A DNA stretch of 64,000 nt. It comes from Rufibacter sp. LB8. Its GTDB lineage: Bacteria; Bacteroidota; Bacteroidia; Cytophagales; Hymenobacteraceae. This document shows positions 1 to 9,011 of this stretch, piece by piece; positions within the stretch are counted from its first letter, which is position 1; every line of letters starts with the position of its first letter. A model generated the notes under the pieces. That model worked only from the letters and a program-made list of their open reading frames with translations, was not told the DNA's origin and made no database searches. Position numbers and translations under genes: made by a program. The stretch lies in NCBI RefSeq assembly GCF_014876185.1, contig NZ_JADALJ010000001.1:3639501-3703500 (forward strand). Reading direction: 5' to 3'.

Positions 1-201
<201 letters not shown>

Positions 202-223
202 GTTTCAAACATTATCCTTTCAT

Positions 224-258
224 GCAAACGCCCATTGGAAAATGGGCGTTTGCTGTTT
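224..258 (+). terminator. Intrinsic terminator after atpG
   Basis: Perfect 13-bp stem GCAAACGCCCATT (224-236) pairing with 241-253 around a GGAA loop, followed by a short T-rich run. It lies 23 bases after the atpG stop. Confidence 0.85.
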
Positions 259-340
259 ACAGGCGTTGGTATTACGCCAACATTAAATTTGCCGCGCTTG
301 CTCTAAATGTGCGGGGCAACTACCATATGCTGATATCTTT

Positions 341-381
341 ACGTTTTCGGCTTCATTTCCAGAAATGACCCCGAAAACGGT
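341..381. repeat. Intergenic palindrome, copy 1
   Basis: Member of the 40-bp palindrome family, with CGTTTTCGG at left and CCGAAAACG at right around TTTCCAGAAA. The arms carry two mismatches. It lies 18 bases upstream of the pafA-like start. Confidence 0.85.
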
Positions 382-399
382 TATCAGAAATTCATAAAC

Positions 400-2067
400 A
401 TGGGAAAACAGTCCATACGCTTTTGGTTCTTGCTTTTGCTGGCGCTTTGCACGAGCACCTCGGTGTTCGCGCAGAAGAAAAAGAAGAAGAACGCGGCCCC
501 AGATAAACCGAAGCTAGTGATTGGGATTGTGGTGGACCAGATGCGCTATGATTACCTCTACCGCTACTGGGGCAAGTACTCTAACAACGGGTTCAAGCGG
601 TTAATCAACGAAGGCTTCAACTTTCGGAACAACCATTACAATTACGTTCCTACTTATACAGGTCCGGGCCATGCGTCTATCTACACTGGCACCACGCCCG
701 CCATACACGGTATTGTGGGCAATGACTGGTACAACCGTGCCACCGGCCGCAACATCTATTGTTCTGAGGATAAGTCCGTGAAAACCGTGGGCAGTACCTC
801 CAAAGCCGGGGAAATGTCGCCGGTGAACATGTTGAGTACTACCATCACAGATGAACTCAAACTAGCCACCAACCAGAAAAGCAAAGTCATTGGCCTGAGC
901 TTGAAAGACAGAGGTTCTATTCTTCCGGCGGGGCATTCGGCGAATGCGGCATATTGGTATGACGGCGCCAACGGCGCCATGATCACCAGCACCTATTACA
1001 TGCAGGAACTTCCGGCGTGGGTACAGGCGTTCAACGCCCGCAGGCTGCCTGAACAGTATACCAGCCAACCCTGGAACACGCTGTTGCCCATAGACCAATA
1101 CACGCAGAGCACCGCAGATGACCAACGCCACGAAGGTGTTTTTTCGGGCGAAGCCAAGCCTATTTTTCCGCACAACATTCCCGCCTACCGCGGCAAGACG
1201 TTTGACATTCTCAGATCCATTCCCGCCGGAAACACCTATACCAAGGATTTCGCCATTGAGGCCATTAAAGCCGAGAGCCTGGGCAAAGGCGAAGTCACCG
1301 ATTTTCTGGCCGTCAGTTTCTCAACGCCAGATTATGTGGGGCACCAGTTCGGGCCGAACGCCATTGAGGTGGAAGACCTATATTTGCGCCTTGATTTGGA
1401 ATTGGCTGATTTTCTGAAATTTTTGGATGGTCATTTAGGCAAACAGAACGTATTGATATTCCTGACCGCTGACCACGGCGCCGCGCAAAATCCGCAGTAC
1501 ATGAAAAGCCTGCGCATTCCGGCCGGCAATTCCAACAATGCGGTCATGACAGATTCGCTCAAAAAGCACCTGAACAGCAAGTTTGGGACGGCAGACTGGG
1601 TGAGCAGTTTCATGAACCAGCAGGTGTACCTGAACCACGCGGTGGTGGAAAGTAAGAAGGCCAACCTCACCGAAATACAGGAAGAGGTAGCAAGGTTCAT
1701 GCAACGGTTCCCGGGCGTGTTGCGGTCTTTCACCGCAGATGCCTTGATGAAGTCGCACTGGACGCGCGGCTTGGGCATGCTGATGGAGAATGGTTATATG
1801 CCGTACCGGTCAGGAGACGTGTTAGTGGCGTTTCAGCCGGGCTGGTATGAGAACTGGGGCCGAACCGAGGCCAAAGGCACTACGCACGGCAGTTCGTGGA
1901 CCTATGACACGCACATACCGCTGCTGTGGTACGGCTGGCAGATTCCGGCGGGCGAGTCAACGGTAAGAACAGAGATTATAGACATAGCGCCCAGTTTGGC
2001 GGCGTGGCTGCGCATTCAGGAGCCCAACGGAACCATCGGGCGCGCCTTGTTAGAACACATGCGGTAA
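400..2067 (+). CDS. PafA-type alkaline phosphatase, exported
   Basis: Predicted periplasmic phosphomonoesterase of the alkaline phosphatase superfamily, close to the Ca-independent PafA enzymes of Bacteroidota that release phosphate from organic phosphates. Residues 1-25 are a signal peptide (hydrophobic LLLLAL core, cleavage near FAQ), followed by a Lys-rich stretch. The catalytic set is visible: Asp46 in VVDQMRYDY, nucleophile Thr87 in TYTGPGHAS, the KDRG substrate clamp, the metal-binding TPDYVGHQFGP, TADHGA, and the late THGSSW histidine. At 555 residues it is the usual length for the family. A pyrophosphatase gene starts 39 bases downstream on the same strand, so both may serve phosphate recovery. 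A close relative with nucleotide pyrophosphatase/phosphodiesterase activity cannot be excluded. Confidence 0.88.
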   Translation: MGKQSIRFWFLLLLALCTSTSVFAQKKKKKNAAPDKPKLVIGIVVDQMRYDYLYRYWGKYSNNGFKRLINEGFNFRNNHYNYVPTYTGPGHASIYTGTTPAIHGIVGNDWYNRATGRNIYCSEDKSVKTVGSTSKAGEMSPVNMLSTTITDELKLATNQKSKVIGLSLKDRGSILPAGHSANAAYWYDGANGAMITSTYYMQELPAWVQAFNARRLPEQYTSQPWNTLLPIDQYTQSTADDQRHEGVFSGEAKPIFPHNIPAYRGKTFDILRSIPAGNTYTKDFAIEAIKAESLGKGEVTDFLAVSFSTPDYVGHQFGPNAIEVEDLYLRLDLELADFLKFLDGHLGKQNVLIFLTADHGAAQNPQYMKSLRIPAGNSNNAVMTDSLKKHLNSKFGTADWVSSFMNQQVYLNHAVVESKKANLTEIQEEVARFMQRFPGVLRSFTADALMKSHWTRGLGMLMENGYMPYRSGDVLVAFQPGWYENWGRTEAKGTTHGSSWTYDTHIPLLWYGWQIPAGESTVRTEIIDIAPSLAAWLRIQEPNGTIGRALLEHMR

Positions 2068-2106
2068 AATATAAACCGCTTAAAAGTAGAATAGAGAAAA
2101 GTAGAT

Positions 2107-2670
2107 ATGTTAGAAACAACAAAAAAGAGTGCCTTCAACCCCTGGCACGATGTAGAGTACGGCGACAACGCCCCCGCCGTGGTAACCGGTATCATTGAGA
2201 TTCCCAAAGGCTCCAAAGCCAAATATGAGTTAGACAAAGACAGCGGCATGCTGAAACTGGACCGCGTGTTGTTTTCGGCGGTGCATTACCCGGCCAACTA
2301 CGGGTTCATTCCGCAGACCTATTGTGATGACAAAGATCCCCTGGATATTCTGGTGCTTTGCTCTATTGACGTGGCGCCCATGTGCCTGATTGATGCCAAA
2401 GTGATTGGCGTGATGCAGATGATTGACAACAACGAAGAAGATGACAAGATCATCGCCGTGGCGGCCAATGATATGTCTGTGAAACACTTCAATGACATCT
2501 CTGAGTTACCCCCGCACACCTTGCTGGAGATTCAGCGTTTCTTTGAGGACTACAAGAAACTGGAGAACAAGGAAGTGATTGTAGAGAATTTCCTGGGCCG
2601 CGAAGATGCCTACAAGATCATCCAGCAGAGCATTGAGCTCTACAACACCACGTTCAGAGAGAACAACTAA
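2107..2670 (+). CDS. ppa: Inorganic pyrophosphatase, family I
   Basis: Soluble Mg-dependent enzyme that hydrolyses pyrophosphate to two phosphates, pulling biosynthetic reactions forward. The family I signature is present: [14 protein letters not shown] near the N-terminus, [24 protein letters not shown] with the metal-binding Asp residues, and the DDKI segment. The length of 187 residues fits bacterial family I enzymes. The gene follows the PafA-like phosphatase after 39 bases and is closed by a strong terminator at 2687-2728, suggesting a two-gene transcript. Identity is very likely. Confidence 0.95.
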   Translation: MLETTKKSAFNPWHDVEYGDNAPAVVTGIIEIPKGSKAKYELDKDSGMLKLDRVLFSAVHYPANYGFIPQTYCDDKDPLDILVLCSIDVAPMCLIDAKVIGVMQMIDNNEEDDKIIAVAANDMSVKHFNDISELPPHTLLEIQRFFEDYKKLENKEVIVENFLGREDAYKIIQQSIELYNTTFRENN

Positions 2671-2686
2671 GCAAAAAAGCTTTTAA

Positions 2687-2728
2687 GTAAAGCGCTGCTT
2701 TCCAAAAAAGGAGAGCAGCGCTTTTTTA
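2687..2728 (+). terminator. Intrinsic terminator after ppa
   Basis: The stem AAAGCGCTGCT pairs with AGCAGCGCTTT and runs into TTTTTT, 20 bases after the stop codon. Confidence 0.9.
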
Positions 2729-2744
2729 TTTCAGACGAAATGCA

Positions 2745-2790
2745 AATCCGTTTTTGGGCTCAATTCTGGAAATGAGACCGAAAACGGATT
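2745..2790. repeat. Intergenic palindrome, copy 2
   Basis: Arms begin AATCCG and end CGGATT, so pairing extends about 3 bp beyond the family core. It lies 16 bases after the ppa terminator. Confidence 0.85.
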
Positions 2791-2938
2791 CAAGTTTTAT
2801 CCGCTCCATTCACTTTTGAATTCTATTTCCTCTACGCCTTTCGTCCCGCTTTGAAGGCCCGGGATGATCTACACCTGCTGAAGTTTCTTTTTGCAGAAAG
2901 TCACGGAAGTAAATCCACGCCATAGTGTGCGCGTTTCT

Positions 2939-3070
2939 GATTTTGTAGGGGCTTATGGCATACGCCCTGACGCATACCAAATAAGGCATTGTGTATTTGT
3001 TCCTTCCAAGGAAGATAGAGAAATAACAAGTCCACGGCATTTGGCGAAGGCAATTCGCCCCTGCAAAATC
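2939..3070. repeat. 132-bp MITE-like element
   Basis: Terminal inverted repeats GATTTTGTAGGGGC (2939-2952) and GCCCCTGCAAAATC (3057-3070) differ at one base. There is no ORF that looks real inside. The layout resembles a miniature inverted-repeat element, but no cognate transposase is in the window and no clear target duplication was seen. Confidence 0.55.
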
Positions 3071-3123
3071 AACCAAGCGGTATCATCCTGGGCCTGTAAA
3101 GGGAGACGAAAGGCGGGAATCAT

Positions 3124-3172
3124 GTTTCCGTTTTTGGCTTCGTTTCCAGAAATGAGCCCGAAAACGGGAAAC
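3124..3172. repeat. Intergenic palindrome, copy 3
   Basis: Arms GTTTCCG and CGGGAAAC pair with a one-base bulge outside the core; the core has TTTTTGGCTTC opposite GAGCCCGAAAA. It lies within the long gap before the UbiA-like gene. Confidence 0.85.
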
Positions 3173-3341
3173 TGGATTCGGTCCCAGACGAGAAATGTAC
3201 CCAAGAACCCGGAGGCGCTTTGAAAAAGAAGCAAAAGCCTCTGCTCCAAACAGGCAAATAAAACCGCGTGCGCGTGGCACCTTTCAGGTTAGAACGCGTA
3301 CATTGCCTTGCCACCAGCCACCCACCCCAACCGCAGGAACC

Positions 3342-4190
3342 ATGAGGGTCGCCCTTAACTTTCTGGACGCAATTCTGTTCAGCAACTTCTTTATCTCTGT
3401 CTGTGCCGTGGCGCTGGCCTGGGAAACCTACCTGCTCAAAGACATGCCCATTTCGCTGCGGCTGGGCGGCATCATTTTCTTCGCGACGCTTTTCATTTAC
3501 AACGTAGACAGCCTGCTGCCTTACAAGTTCAACCAAGATGTGCCCGCCACGCCGCGTATTGCCTGGGTGCAGCGCAACCGTTTGGTGCTCATTACGCTCT
3601 GCCTCATAAGCGTGCTATGCACGCTGTATCTGTACTATACAGCCCTTTTTGAACTCAATTTCTGGTTTCTGCTGCATTTGGTGGTGGTGGCCGGGCTTTA
3701 CTCCATACCTGTAGTGCCGGAGCGCGAACGGTTTATCCCGCTCCGCGATATTCCGCTGCTCAAGGTGTTTCTCATTGCCTACGTCTGGACCGCGGTGACC
3801 GTGCAATTACCCCAGATGGAAGCCGGCAGCAACATCTTTTCGGCAGACAGCATGGTGCTGTTTGCGCGGAGGTTTCTGTTCATCTTCGCGCTCACGCTCA
3901 CCTTTGACATACGGGACCTCTACAAAGACAAACTCACCGGCACGCTCACCTTTCCCGGCAAATGGGGCGTGCCCACCACCAAGTACCTGGCCCTGCTGGC
4001 CTTGTTGCTGTATGCCATCTTACTACCCGGAAGCGTGGACACCAACGTACGCCTTGCTTTGGGGCTGGCCGCCTTGTCGGCGGGGCTGGTTATCTGGTTT
4101 GCCCATGAATATCGGTCGCGCTACTACTTTTTGATTCTCGCCGATGGCATGATGCTCTTGCAGTTTCTGCTGGTTTGGTGGCTGGCTTAG
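3342..4190 (+). CDS. UbiA-like membrane prenyltransferase family protein
   Basis: An integral membrane protein of 282 residues with about eight hydrophobic helices. Two polar clusters sit where UbiA enzymes carry their Asp-rich, Mg-prenyl-diphosphate-binding motifs: NVDSLLPYKFNQD near residue 62 and TFDIRDLYKDKLTG near residue 193. This suggests a UbiA-superfamily member, but the motifs are weaker than in MenA or UbiA and the substrate is unknown. The ATG at 3342 is chosen because the longer frame (from 3195) begins inside repeat DNA with a basic tail lacking any domain. The gene stands alone; a palindrome follows 4 bases after the stop. Confidence 0.65.
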   Translation: MRVALNFLDAILFSNFFISVCAVALAWETYLLKDMPISLRLGGIIFFATLFIYNVDSLLPYKFNQDVPATPRIAWVQRNRLVLITLCLISVLCTLYLYYTALFELNFWFLLHLVVVAGLYSIPVVPERERFIPLRDIPLLKVFLIAYVWTAVTVQLPQMEAGSNIFSADSMVLFARRFLFIFALTLTFDIRDLYKDKLTGTLTFPGKWGVPTTKYLALLALLLYAILLPGSVDTNVRLALGLAALSAGLVIWFAHEYRSRYYFLILADGMMLLQFLLVWWLA

Positions 4191-4193
4191 AAT

Positions 4194-4241
4194 TTTTCCG
4201 TTTTCGGGCTCATTTCCAGAAATGAGGGCAAAAACGGAAAA
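4194..4241. repeat. Intergenic palindrome, copy 4
   Basis: TTTTCCG and CGGAAAA outer arms; the inner right arm has decayed (GAGGGCAAAAA). It lies 3 bases after the UbiA-like stop and 8 bases from the nnr gene stop, between convergent genes. Confidence 0.85.
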
Positions 4242-4249
4242 GTAGAGCG

Positions 4250-5758
4250 TTAGGCAGACAAGGTTTTGAAGGCTGGCCCCAGAAATTTGGGGAGGTCAGA
4301 GGCAATCAAAGATTCCTGTCTTTCTTGGGCGGCTACTGCCAAATCTCCGGCCAGGCCATGCAGGTACACCCCTAACTGGCAGGTTTCCAGCGGGCTATAA
4401 CCCTGCGCTCTCAGGGCGGTCAAGATGCCGGTGAGTACATCGCCGGAGCCGCCGGTAGCCATGCCGGGGTTGCCGATGCTGTTGAAATACAAGGTGCCTT
4501 CTGGGGTGCCAATGCAGGAATGCGCGCCTTTCAAGACCACGTAGCAGGCATGTTCGGCGCAGAAGTTTTTCAGCAACTCCAACCTATGGAAATCATCTTT
4601 TGCCGGGCCTGCCAGGCGTTCAAATTCTTTTAGATGGGGCGTGAGAATGCTGTGGTGGGGCAGTGTTCTAAGAAGGGCGCGGTCATGGGCCAGCAGGTTG
4701 AGGGCATCGGCGTCTAAAACCAGGGGCGGCAAGGCGCTTCTGAACAATGCCTCCAGGGCCAGCCGCGTGTCTTCGGCCTGCCCCAGGCCCGGGCCAATGC
4801 CAATACATTGGTATTGGGAAACAGTTGCCGGAAACGTGGAGATGTGGTGCTCATGGAGGTCGGTGAGGGTCATGGCTTCGGGTACTGCGGTCTGCAGAAT
4901 GGTGTAACCGGCCGCCGGCACCTGCGCGGTGAGCAAGCCTACGCCCGCCCGCAGCGCCGCCTGAGCCGCCAGCAGAATGGCGCCCATCTTGCCGTAACTT
5001 CCGCCTACCAGAAGCGCGTGGCCAAAGGTGCCTTTGTGCGCATATTTTTGCCGGTGCCGGTACAGGTGCTGTATGACTTCCTTGGTGAGAAATTGGTGCG
5101 GCGTTTCAACGGTTGCCAGAAAATCGGGGTGCAGCCCAATGGGCAAGACATGCCATTCACCTACATACGGGCCCGATTTCGGAAGCAGAAAAGCCAGTTT
5201 TGGAGTTTCAAACGTGAGCGTGACGGTTGCCTGAACAACTGAGAATTCCTCGGGCGTAGGCGCGTCTGCCAGTAACCCAGAAGGCACATCAATAGAAAGT
5301 ATGTTAGCGGCGTTCTCATTCAGCCAATGAACCAGTTCTGCATAAAGCCCCTGGAGCGGTCTGGACAAACCCGAACCAAACAACGCATCCAATACCAGGG
5401 CATTTGGCGGGAGAGCTGGTAAATCTTCAGATGTAATTAAGGTGTGCGTGGGAATTTCCTGGGGAAGGCGAGTGAGGTTTTGGGTAAAATCTGCGGATCT
5501 GTTTTGCGCGGGGTCTGGCAAGAACACTTGCACGTCATAGCCTTCATGGTGCAGTAACCTGGCCACCGCCAATCCATCGCCGCCGTTGTTGCCGGGGCCG
5601 CAGAAAACTACTACGGGTTGGGCCGGGGAGAAACGTGCGGTGATCCAGCCTTTTACCGCCCCAGAGGCCCGTTCCATCAGGTCCAGAGACGAAACGGGTT
5701 CCTGGGCAATAGTGAAAGCGTCTGCCGAACGGGTCTGTTGGGTGGTCAGGATTTTCAT
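4250..5758 (-). CDS. nnr: Bifunctional NAD(P)H-hydrate epimerase / ADP-dependent dehydratase
   Basis: Repairs hydrated NAD(P)H: the N-terminal epimerase interconverts R and S hydrates and the C-terminal ribokinase-like domain dehydrates the S form using ADP. The N-terminal half (about 1-215) carries FCGPGNNGGDGLAVAR, and the C-terminal half (about 235-500) carries GTFGHALLVGGSYGKMGA, HSILTPHLKEFERL and the NPGMATGGSGDVLTG catalytic Asp loop. The length of 502 residues matches bacterial fusions. The gene lies 51 bases after the PAP2 gene on the same strand and may be cotranscribed, though no functional link is evident. Confidence 0.93.
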   Translation of the reverse strand: MKILTTQQTRSADAFTIAQEPVSSLDLMERASGAVKGWITARFSPAQPVVVFCGPGNNGGDGLAVARLLHHEGYDVQVFLPDPAQNRSADFTQNLTRLPQEIPTHTLITSEDLPALPPNALVLDALFGSGLSRPLQGLYAELVHWLNENAANILSIDVPSGLLADAPTPEEFSVVQATVTLTFETPKLAFLLPKSGPYVGEWHVLPIGLHPDFLATVETPHQFLTKEVIQHLYRHRQKYAHKGTFGHALLVGGSYGKMGAILLAAQAALRAGVGLLTAQVPAAGYTILQTAVPEAMTLTDLHEHHISTFPATVSQYQCIGIGPGLGQAEDTRLALEALFRSALPPLVLDADALNLLAHDRALLRTLPHHSILTPHLKEFERLAGPAKDDFHRLELLKNFCAEHACYVVLKGAHSCIGTPEGTLYFNSIGNPGMATGGSGDVLTGILTALRAQGYSPLETCQLGVYLHGLAGDLAVAAQERQESLIASDLPKFLGPAFKTLSA

Positions 5759-5809
5759 GGGCTGCGGTGTTAAGCCGTGGTTGGTCTCAAAACAGCAACA
5801 AACTAAAAG

Positions 5810-6628
5810 CTAGAACTGCAGCGCGAAGCCCATGCCTAGGTCGCCGTTAGGCAGCACGGTGGGCGCAATGGTGGCGTTCAGGCCTTTGTCTTTGACGAAT
5901 TTGTCATGCAGAAAGTACACCGTGTTCACCGACAGAATGCCCATGCCGGCCCCCGCCAGCACATCTGAGAGCCAGTGCTCATTGTTCAAAATGCGCATGG
6001 CGCCCGTGGCAGAGGCAATGGTGTAACTGCCCACGCTAATCCAAGGGCTTTTCGCTCTGAATTCTTTGTCTACCACCGTGGCAATAGTGAACGCGTAGGC
6101 CGTGTGGCCCGATGGGAATGCGCGGGGCAAGCCGTTGGGGCGCTCCTGCTTGGTCAAGACTTTGGTGGGGTACACCATGGCGGTGGTCAGCAAGCCCGAG
6201 GCCAGCACCAGACCCGTTTGCCGCCTGATGTCATGTTTGTTCTGGGAGGAGAACAGGTTAAAGCTGTACAGGCCCACAATGGGCACAAAAAACAGGTAGT
6301 CGTCTAGGGTGGTGCTGAAATTGGGGAAGTTGCGGCGGGCATCATCACGGGCATCATAACTGCTGTAGAAGCCGTTGTCTTTGATGGTGGAGATACCGGC
6401 GGCAATCAAGACCACAGACGGCAGCACGGCCCGTTTCAGGAAGCGGCCGGTTTTGGGGGCGGCTTCTGCCGGGGCCTGGGCAAACGCCACGGGCCTGTCT
6501 AGGGATGCCAGCAACAGCACCGTTCCAGTTGAATCTGACGGTACTACTGCCTGGGCGGCCGCCCCCGCGGGGGACAGCAAAAGCCACATGAGCGGCAGGG
6601 CAAATAATTTCCTTAAGTTCAAAGCCAT
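5810..6628 (-). CDS. PAP2-family phosphatase, copy A
   Basis: A membrane- or periplasm-located type 2 phosphatidic acid phosphatase family protein of 272 residues with a signal peptide (LFALPLMWLLLSPAGAAAQA). The three family motifs are visible: KVLTKQERP, PSGHTAYAF and RILNNEHWLSDVLAG, with the two catalytic His residues and the Asp. Substrates are probably lipid phosphates or undecaprenyl pyrophosphate, but the sequence does not decide. It is a tandem paralogue of the gene at 6753-7601; a family palindrome separates them. Confidence 0.88.
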   Translation of the reverse strand: MALNLRKLFALPLMWLLLSPAGAAAQAVVPSDSTGTVLLLASLDRPVAFAQAPAEAAPKTGRFLKRAVLPSVVLIAAGISTIKDNGFYSSYDARDDARRNFPNFSTTLDDYLFFVPIVGLYSFNLFSSQNKHDIRRQTGLVLASGLLTTAMVYPTKVLTKQERPNGLPRAFPSGHTAYAFTIATVVDKEFRAKSPWISVGSYTIASATGAMRILNNEHWLSDVLAGAGMGILSVNTVYFLHDKFVKDKGLNATIAPTVLPNGDLGMGFALQF

Positions 6629-6696
6629 GAGTAGGTAGGTGCAACTATAAAAGCAGAGCCTAATATCAGGTTAATCTTTGAGTTTAGCAGAATTAC

Positions 6697-6740
6697 TTCC
6701 GTTTTGGGGCTCATTTCTGGAAATGAGCCCCAAAACGGAA
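6697..6740. repeat. Intergenic palindrome, copy 5
   Basis: GGGG/CCCC subtype, TTCCGTTTTGGGGCTC opposite its complement, with a TG centre. It lies 13 bases after the stop of the upstream PAP2 gene, between two same-strand paralogues. Confidence 0.9.
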
Positions 6741-6752
6741 ATAAGAGCGTAG

Positions 6753-7601
6753 CTAGTTGAGATGGAAAACCAGGCCCACGCCCGGCGACCCGTTGAACAT
6801 GACAGTAGGCACCACATCGGCGCGCCAGTCTTTGTTGAGGCCTTTGTTCTTGAACCAGCGGTCATGCGCCAGGTACACCAAATTGGTGGAGAGAATACCC
6901 ACGCCGGCGCCAGCCAATACATCTGAGAACCAGTGGGCGTCATTGAGCACGCGCATCATGCCGGTGGTACCGGCGGCGGTGTAGCTGGCAATGCCAATCC
7001 ATTTGCTTTTGCCCTTGAACTCGCGGCTCACCATGGTGGCAATCACAAAGGCGTAAGTGGTGTGGCCAGACGGAAAGGAATAATCGTTTTCACCGTTTGG
7101 CCTGGGAACGTTGGTGGCTTGCTTGAGCGGCCACAGCATGGCAGAAGCCACTGCCGAAGAAGCCACCAAAAGCCCCACTTGCCGGGTCACGTTGTGCTGG
7201 TTCTGTGACGAGAAAATGTCCAAGGCTACCAAGCCCACCGTGGGCGCGAAAATGAGGAAGTCATCTATGTCTGATTTGAAGTTGGGGAACGCCTTCGTCC
7301 TTAAGTCATAGCGCACGTCATGCCGGTCATAGAGGCCGTTGTCAATCATAAGCAAACCAGCTCCAATGAAGATAGCCGGGGCAATGAGGCGTTTCCGGAG
7401 GGCGCCTTTCTGCAGGGCCGGGTCAAGCGTAACTACTGGCACACCAGCCTTGGTGGTGTCTGCCAATTGCGTGGTAGTGAGGGTATCTGTGGTCACCTGG
7501 GCTAGGGCCGACGGGGCGGGCAGCAAGGCCAGCCACAGACAGGGAATAAGGGTGATGCTCCGCAGGGACCTGGAGAGGCGGGAGGTAAGATTTTTTTTCA
7601 T
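6753..7601 (-). CDS. PAP2-family phosphatase, copy B
   Basis: A 282-residue paralogue of the preceding PAP2 protein. It has a signal peptide (ITLIPCLWLALLPAPSALAQ) and the motifs KQATNVPRPNG, FPSGHTTYAFVIATMV and RVLNDAHWFSDVLAGAG. Matching blocks such as FLIFAPTVGLVALDIFSSQNQH show a tandem duplication. Divergence is substantial through the N-terminal third, so the duplication is not recent. A role in dephosphorylating envelope lipids or lipid carriers is inferred from the family. The upstream 216 bases hold no repeat and probably include the promoter. Confidence 0.88.
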   Translation of the reverse strand: MKKNLTSRLSRSLRSITLIPCLWLALLPAPSALAQVTTDTLTTTQLADTTKAGVPVVTLDPALQKGALRKRLIAPAIFIGAGLLMIDNGLYDRHDVRYDLRTKAFPNFKSDIDDFLIFAPTVGLVALDIFSSQNQHNVTRQVGLLVASSAVASAMLWPLKQATNVPRPNGENDYSFPSGHTTYAFVIATMVSREFKGKSKWIGIASYTAAGTTGMMRVLNDAHWFSDVLAGAGVGILSTNLVYLAHDRWFKNKGLNKDWRADVVPTVMFNGSPGVGLVFHLN

Positions 7602-7806
7602 AGCAAGCGTGGTCTGGTGAGAAGAACTTACGATTGTACGCGCTTTTACCTGACTAGTTTACAAGTGCCCGTTTTCAGCAAATTCCGCTGGAGTTTCTAA
7701 CTGCCCAACGTACTTAAAGGTTTTGACCTTGGCCCGCAAAAAATAAAATCCTGATTACTGCTTAAACGCAAAAGAAGGGCAGTCACAAAAGTGGTTTTAA
7801 TGGAAG

Positions 7807-7866
7807 GGACTAACCTCCGTTTTGGGGCTCATTTCCAGAAATGAGCCCCAAAATGGAGGTTAGTCC
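7807..7866. repeat. Intergenic palindrome, copy 6 (29-bp arms)
   Basis: The longest-armed copy. The arms pair over 29 bp with one mismatch; the outer arm GGACTAACCTCC duplicates, in inverse, the last codons and stop of the adjacent minus-strand gene, which ends at 7860. Confidence 0.92.
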
Positions 7867-9011
7867 ATCGGGCCTTCGTTCCTATACTGTATGCCAATGG
7901 TGGCCTCGTTCAATTCCACAGACAAAGACATTTTGTACGCCACGGGTTGGCCTTTCTGGGTGGCGGGTGCCCAGTCTCCCAAGCTGGCCAGGGCATCTTG
8001 CATCACCGGCACCAGATCTAGGTACAGGTAAAAACGTTTGGCGCTTTCCTCTGTGAGTTGCACGTCTTTGACTACTCCTTTTTCATTGACCACAAAGGTG
8101 AAATTGATTTGGCCGCGCTTTTGCCAGAAAGAGGTGGCCAACCGGCTCCTTTTTAATTTTAAAAACAGGGCCTGCGCCACCCAACTGTTATCTTGGTGGT
8201 AGGTGGGCGGATTGGTGGGCACTGCCATGCGCATGGGTTTGTTGGGCGTGCACGTGGCCATGAACTCAAATTTCTCCGGGTCTGAAAAATCATGCTGGAA
8301 GAACAGCCGTATCTGAGAATTTTTGTAGGAATTAGGCTTCTTTTGTCTGCCAGGAAATTGGCCCGAAACAAACTCGCCCTTCTTAAACTCCTCTGTGAAA
8401 ATGGGCATGCCTTGGGTTGAACTGGTCCAGGTGCCTTCCATCACGCTGTCTTGCACCAAACCTTGCAGGTATTCATTGGCACCAAACAGAATGTTCATGG
8501 TGCCGTTACCGTTTTTCACGGTCTGGTTGCCAGCCTGGTCCCAGGCAGACAGAATGTACACTGAGTTTTCTGTGTACAGCAGCACGCACTTGGGTTCGCC
8601 GGTTTCATAGAACAGCTCCCAATTGCCGGTTAGCTTGTCATTTTTGTAGTGGCCGGCCACTTTGGTCTTGCCGTTGCGGTAGAACTCCTGGAACAGGCCT
8701 TCTTTTTTCTTCTGGGCGTAGGCGCCGGTATACAGCAGCTCGGCCTGCCGGTTGTATTCTTTGAACGGCCCCGTAAAATAACCCTCCTCTGAAAGCTTGG
8801 TATGCCGAAAATACGTGGCGCACTCTGGCTTGACCAAGCGCCAATTATAATTGTAGCAGAACACCACACTGTCGGGGCCCACCACGCGGTACGTCTCTTC
8901 TATAGATTCAATCTTGACGGGTTTCTCACTGGTGAGCACATTGATCTGCCCGAAGCTGGGCACAGACAAAAGCAGGACAAGCAGGCCTGCCAAACAAAAA
9001 AAGGGGCGCAT
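7860..9011 (-). CDS. Exported protein with MORN-like repeats and TonB-like C-terminus
   Basis: A 383-residue exported protein (signal peptide LLVLLLSVPSFGQ). Residues about 70-170 hold MORN/YwqK-type repeats built on G.F.EY...G and G.W..FY.TGEPK patterns. The C-terminal 90 residues (FTFVVNEKGVVKDVQL and PATQKGQPVAYKMSLSVEL) resemble the C-terminal domain of TonB-like proteins, which contact outer-membrane transporters. There is no N-terminal TonB membrane anchor beyond the signal peptide. Related Bacteroidota proteins are usually unassigned; a periplasmic protein-binding role is inference. The last codons lie inside one arm of a palindrome. Confidence 0.7.
   Translation of the reverse strand: MRPFFCLAGLLVLLLSVPSFGQINVLTSEKPVKIESIEETYRVVGPDSVVFCYNYNWRLVKPECATYFRHTKLSEEGYFTGPFKEYNRQAELLYTGAYAQKKKEGLFQEFYRNGKTKVAGHYKNDKLTGNWELFYETGEPKCVLLYTENSVYILSAWDQAGNQTVKNGNGTMNILFGANEYLQGLVQDSVMEGTWTSSTQGMPIFTEEFKKGEFVSGQFPGRQKKPNSYKNSQIRLFFQHDFSDPEKFEFMATCTPNKPMRMAVPTNPPTYHQDNSWVAQALFLKLKRSRLATSFWQKRGQINFTFVVNEKGVVKDVQLTEESAKRFYLYLDLVPVMQDALASLGDWAPATQKGQPVAYKMSLSVELNEATIGIQYRNEGPMD

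Larger units (their letters stand above)
2671..3341. other. Gene-free interval full of inverted repeats
   Basis: These 671 bases between ppa and the UbiA-like gene hold a terminator, two family palindromes and the MITE-like element. Open frames across it change frame through the repeats and show no recognisable protein, so I consider it non-coding. The promoter of the downstream gene should lie in roughly 3240-3341. Confidence 0.6.
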
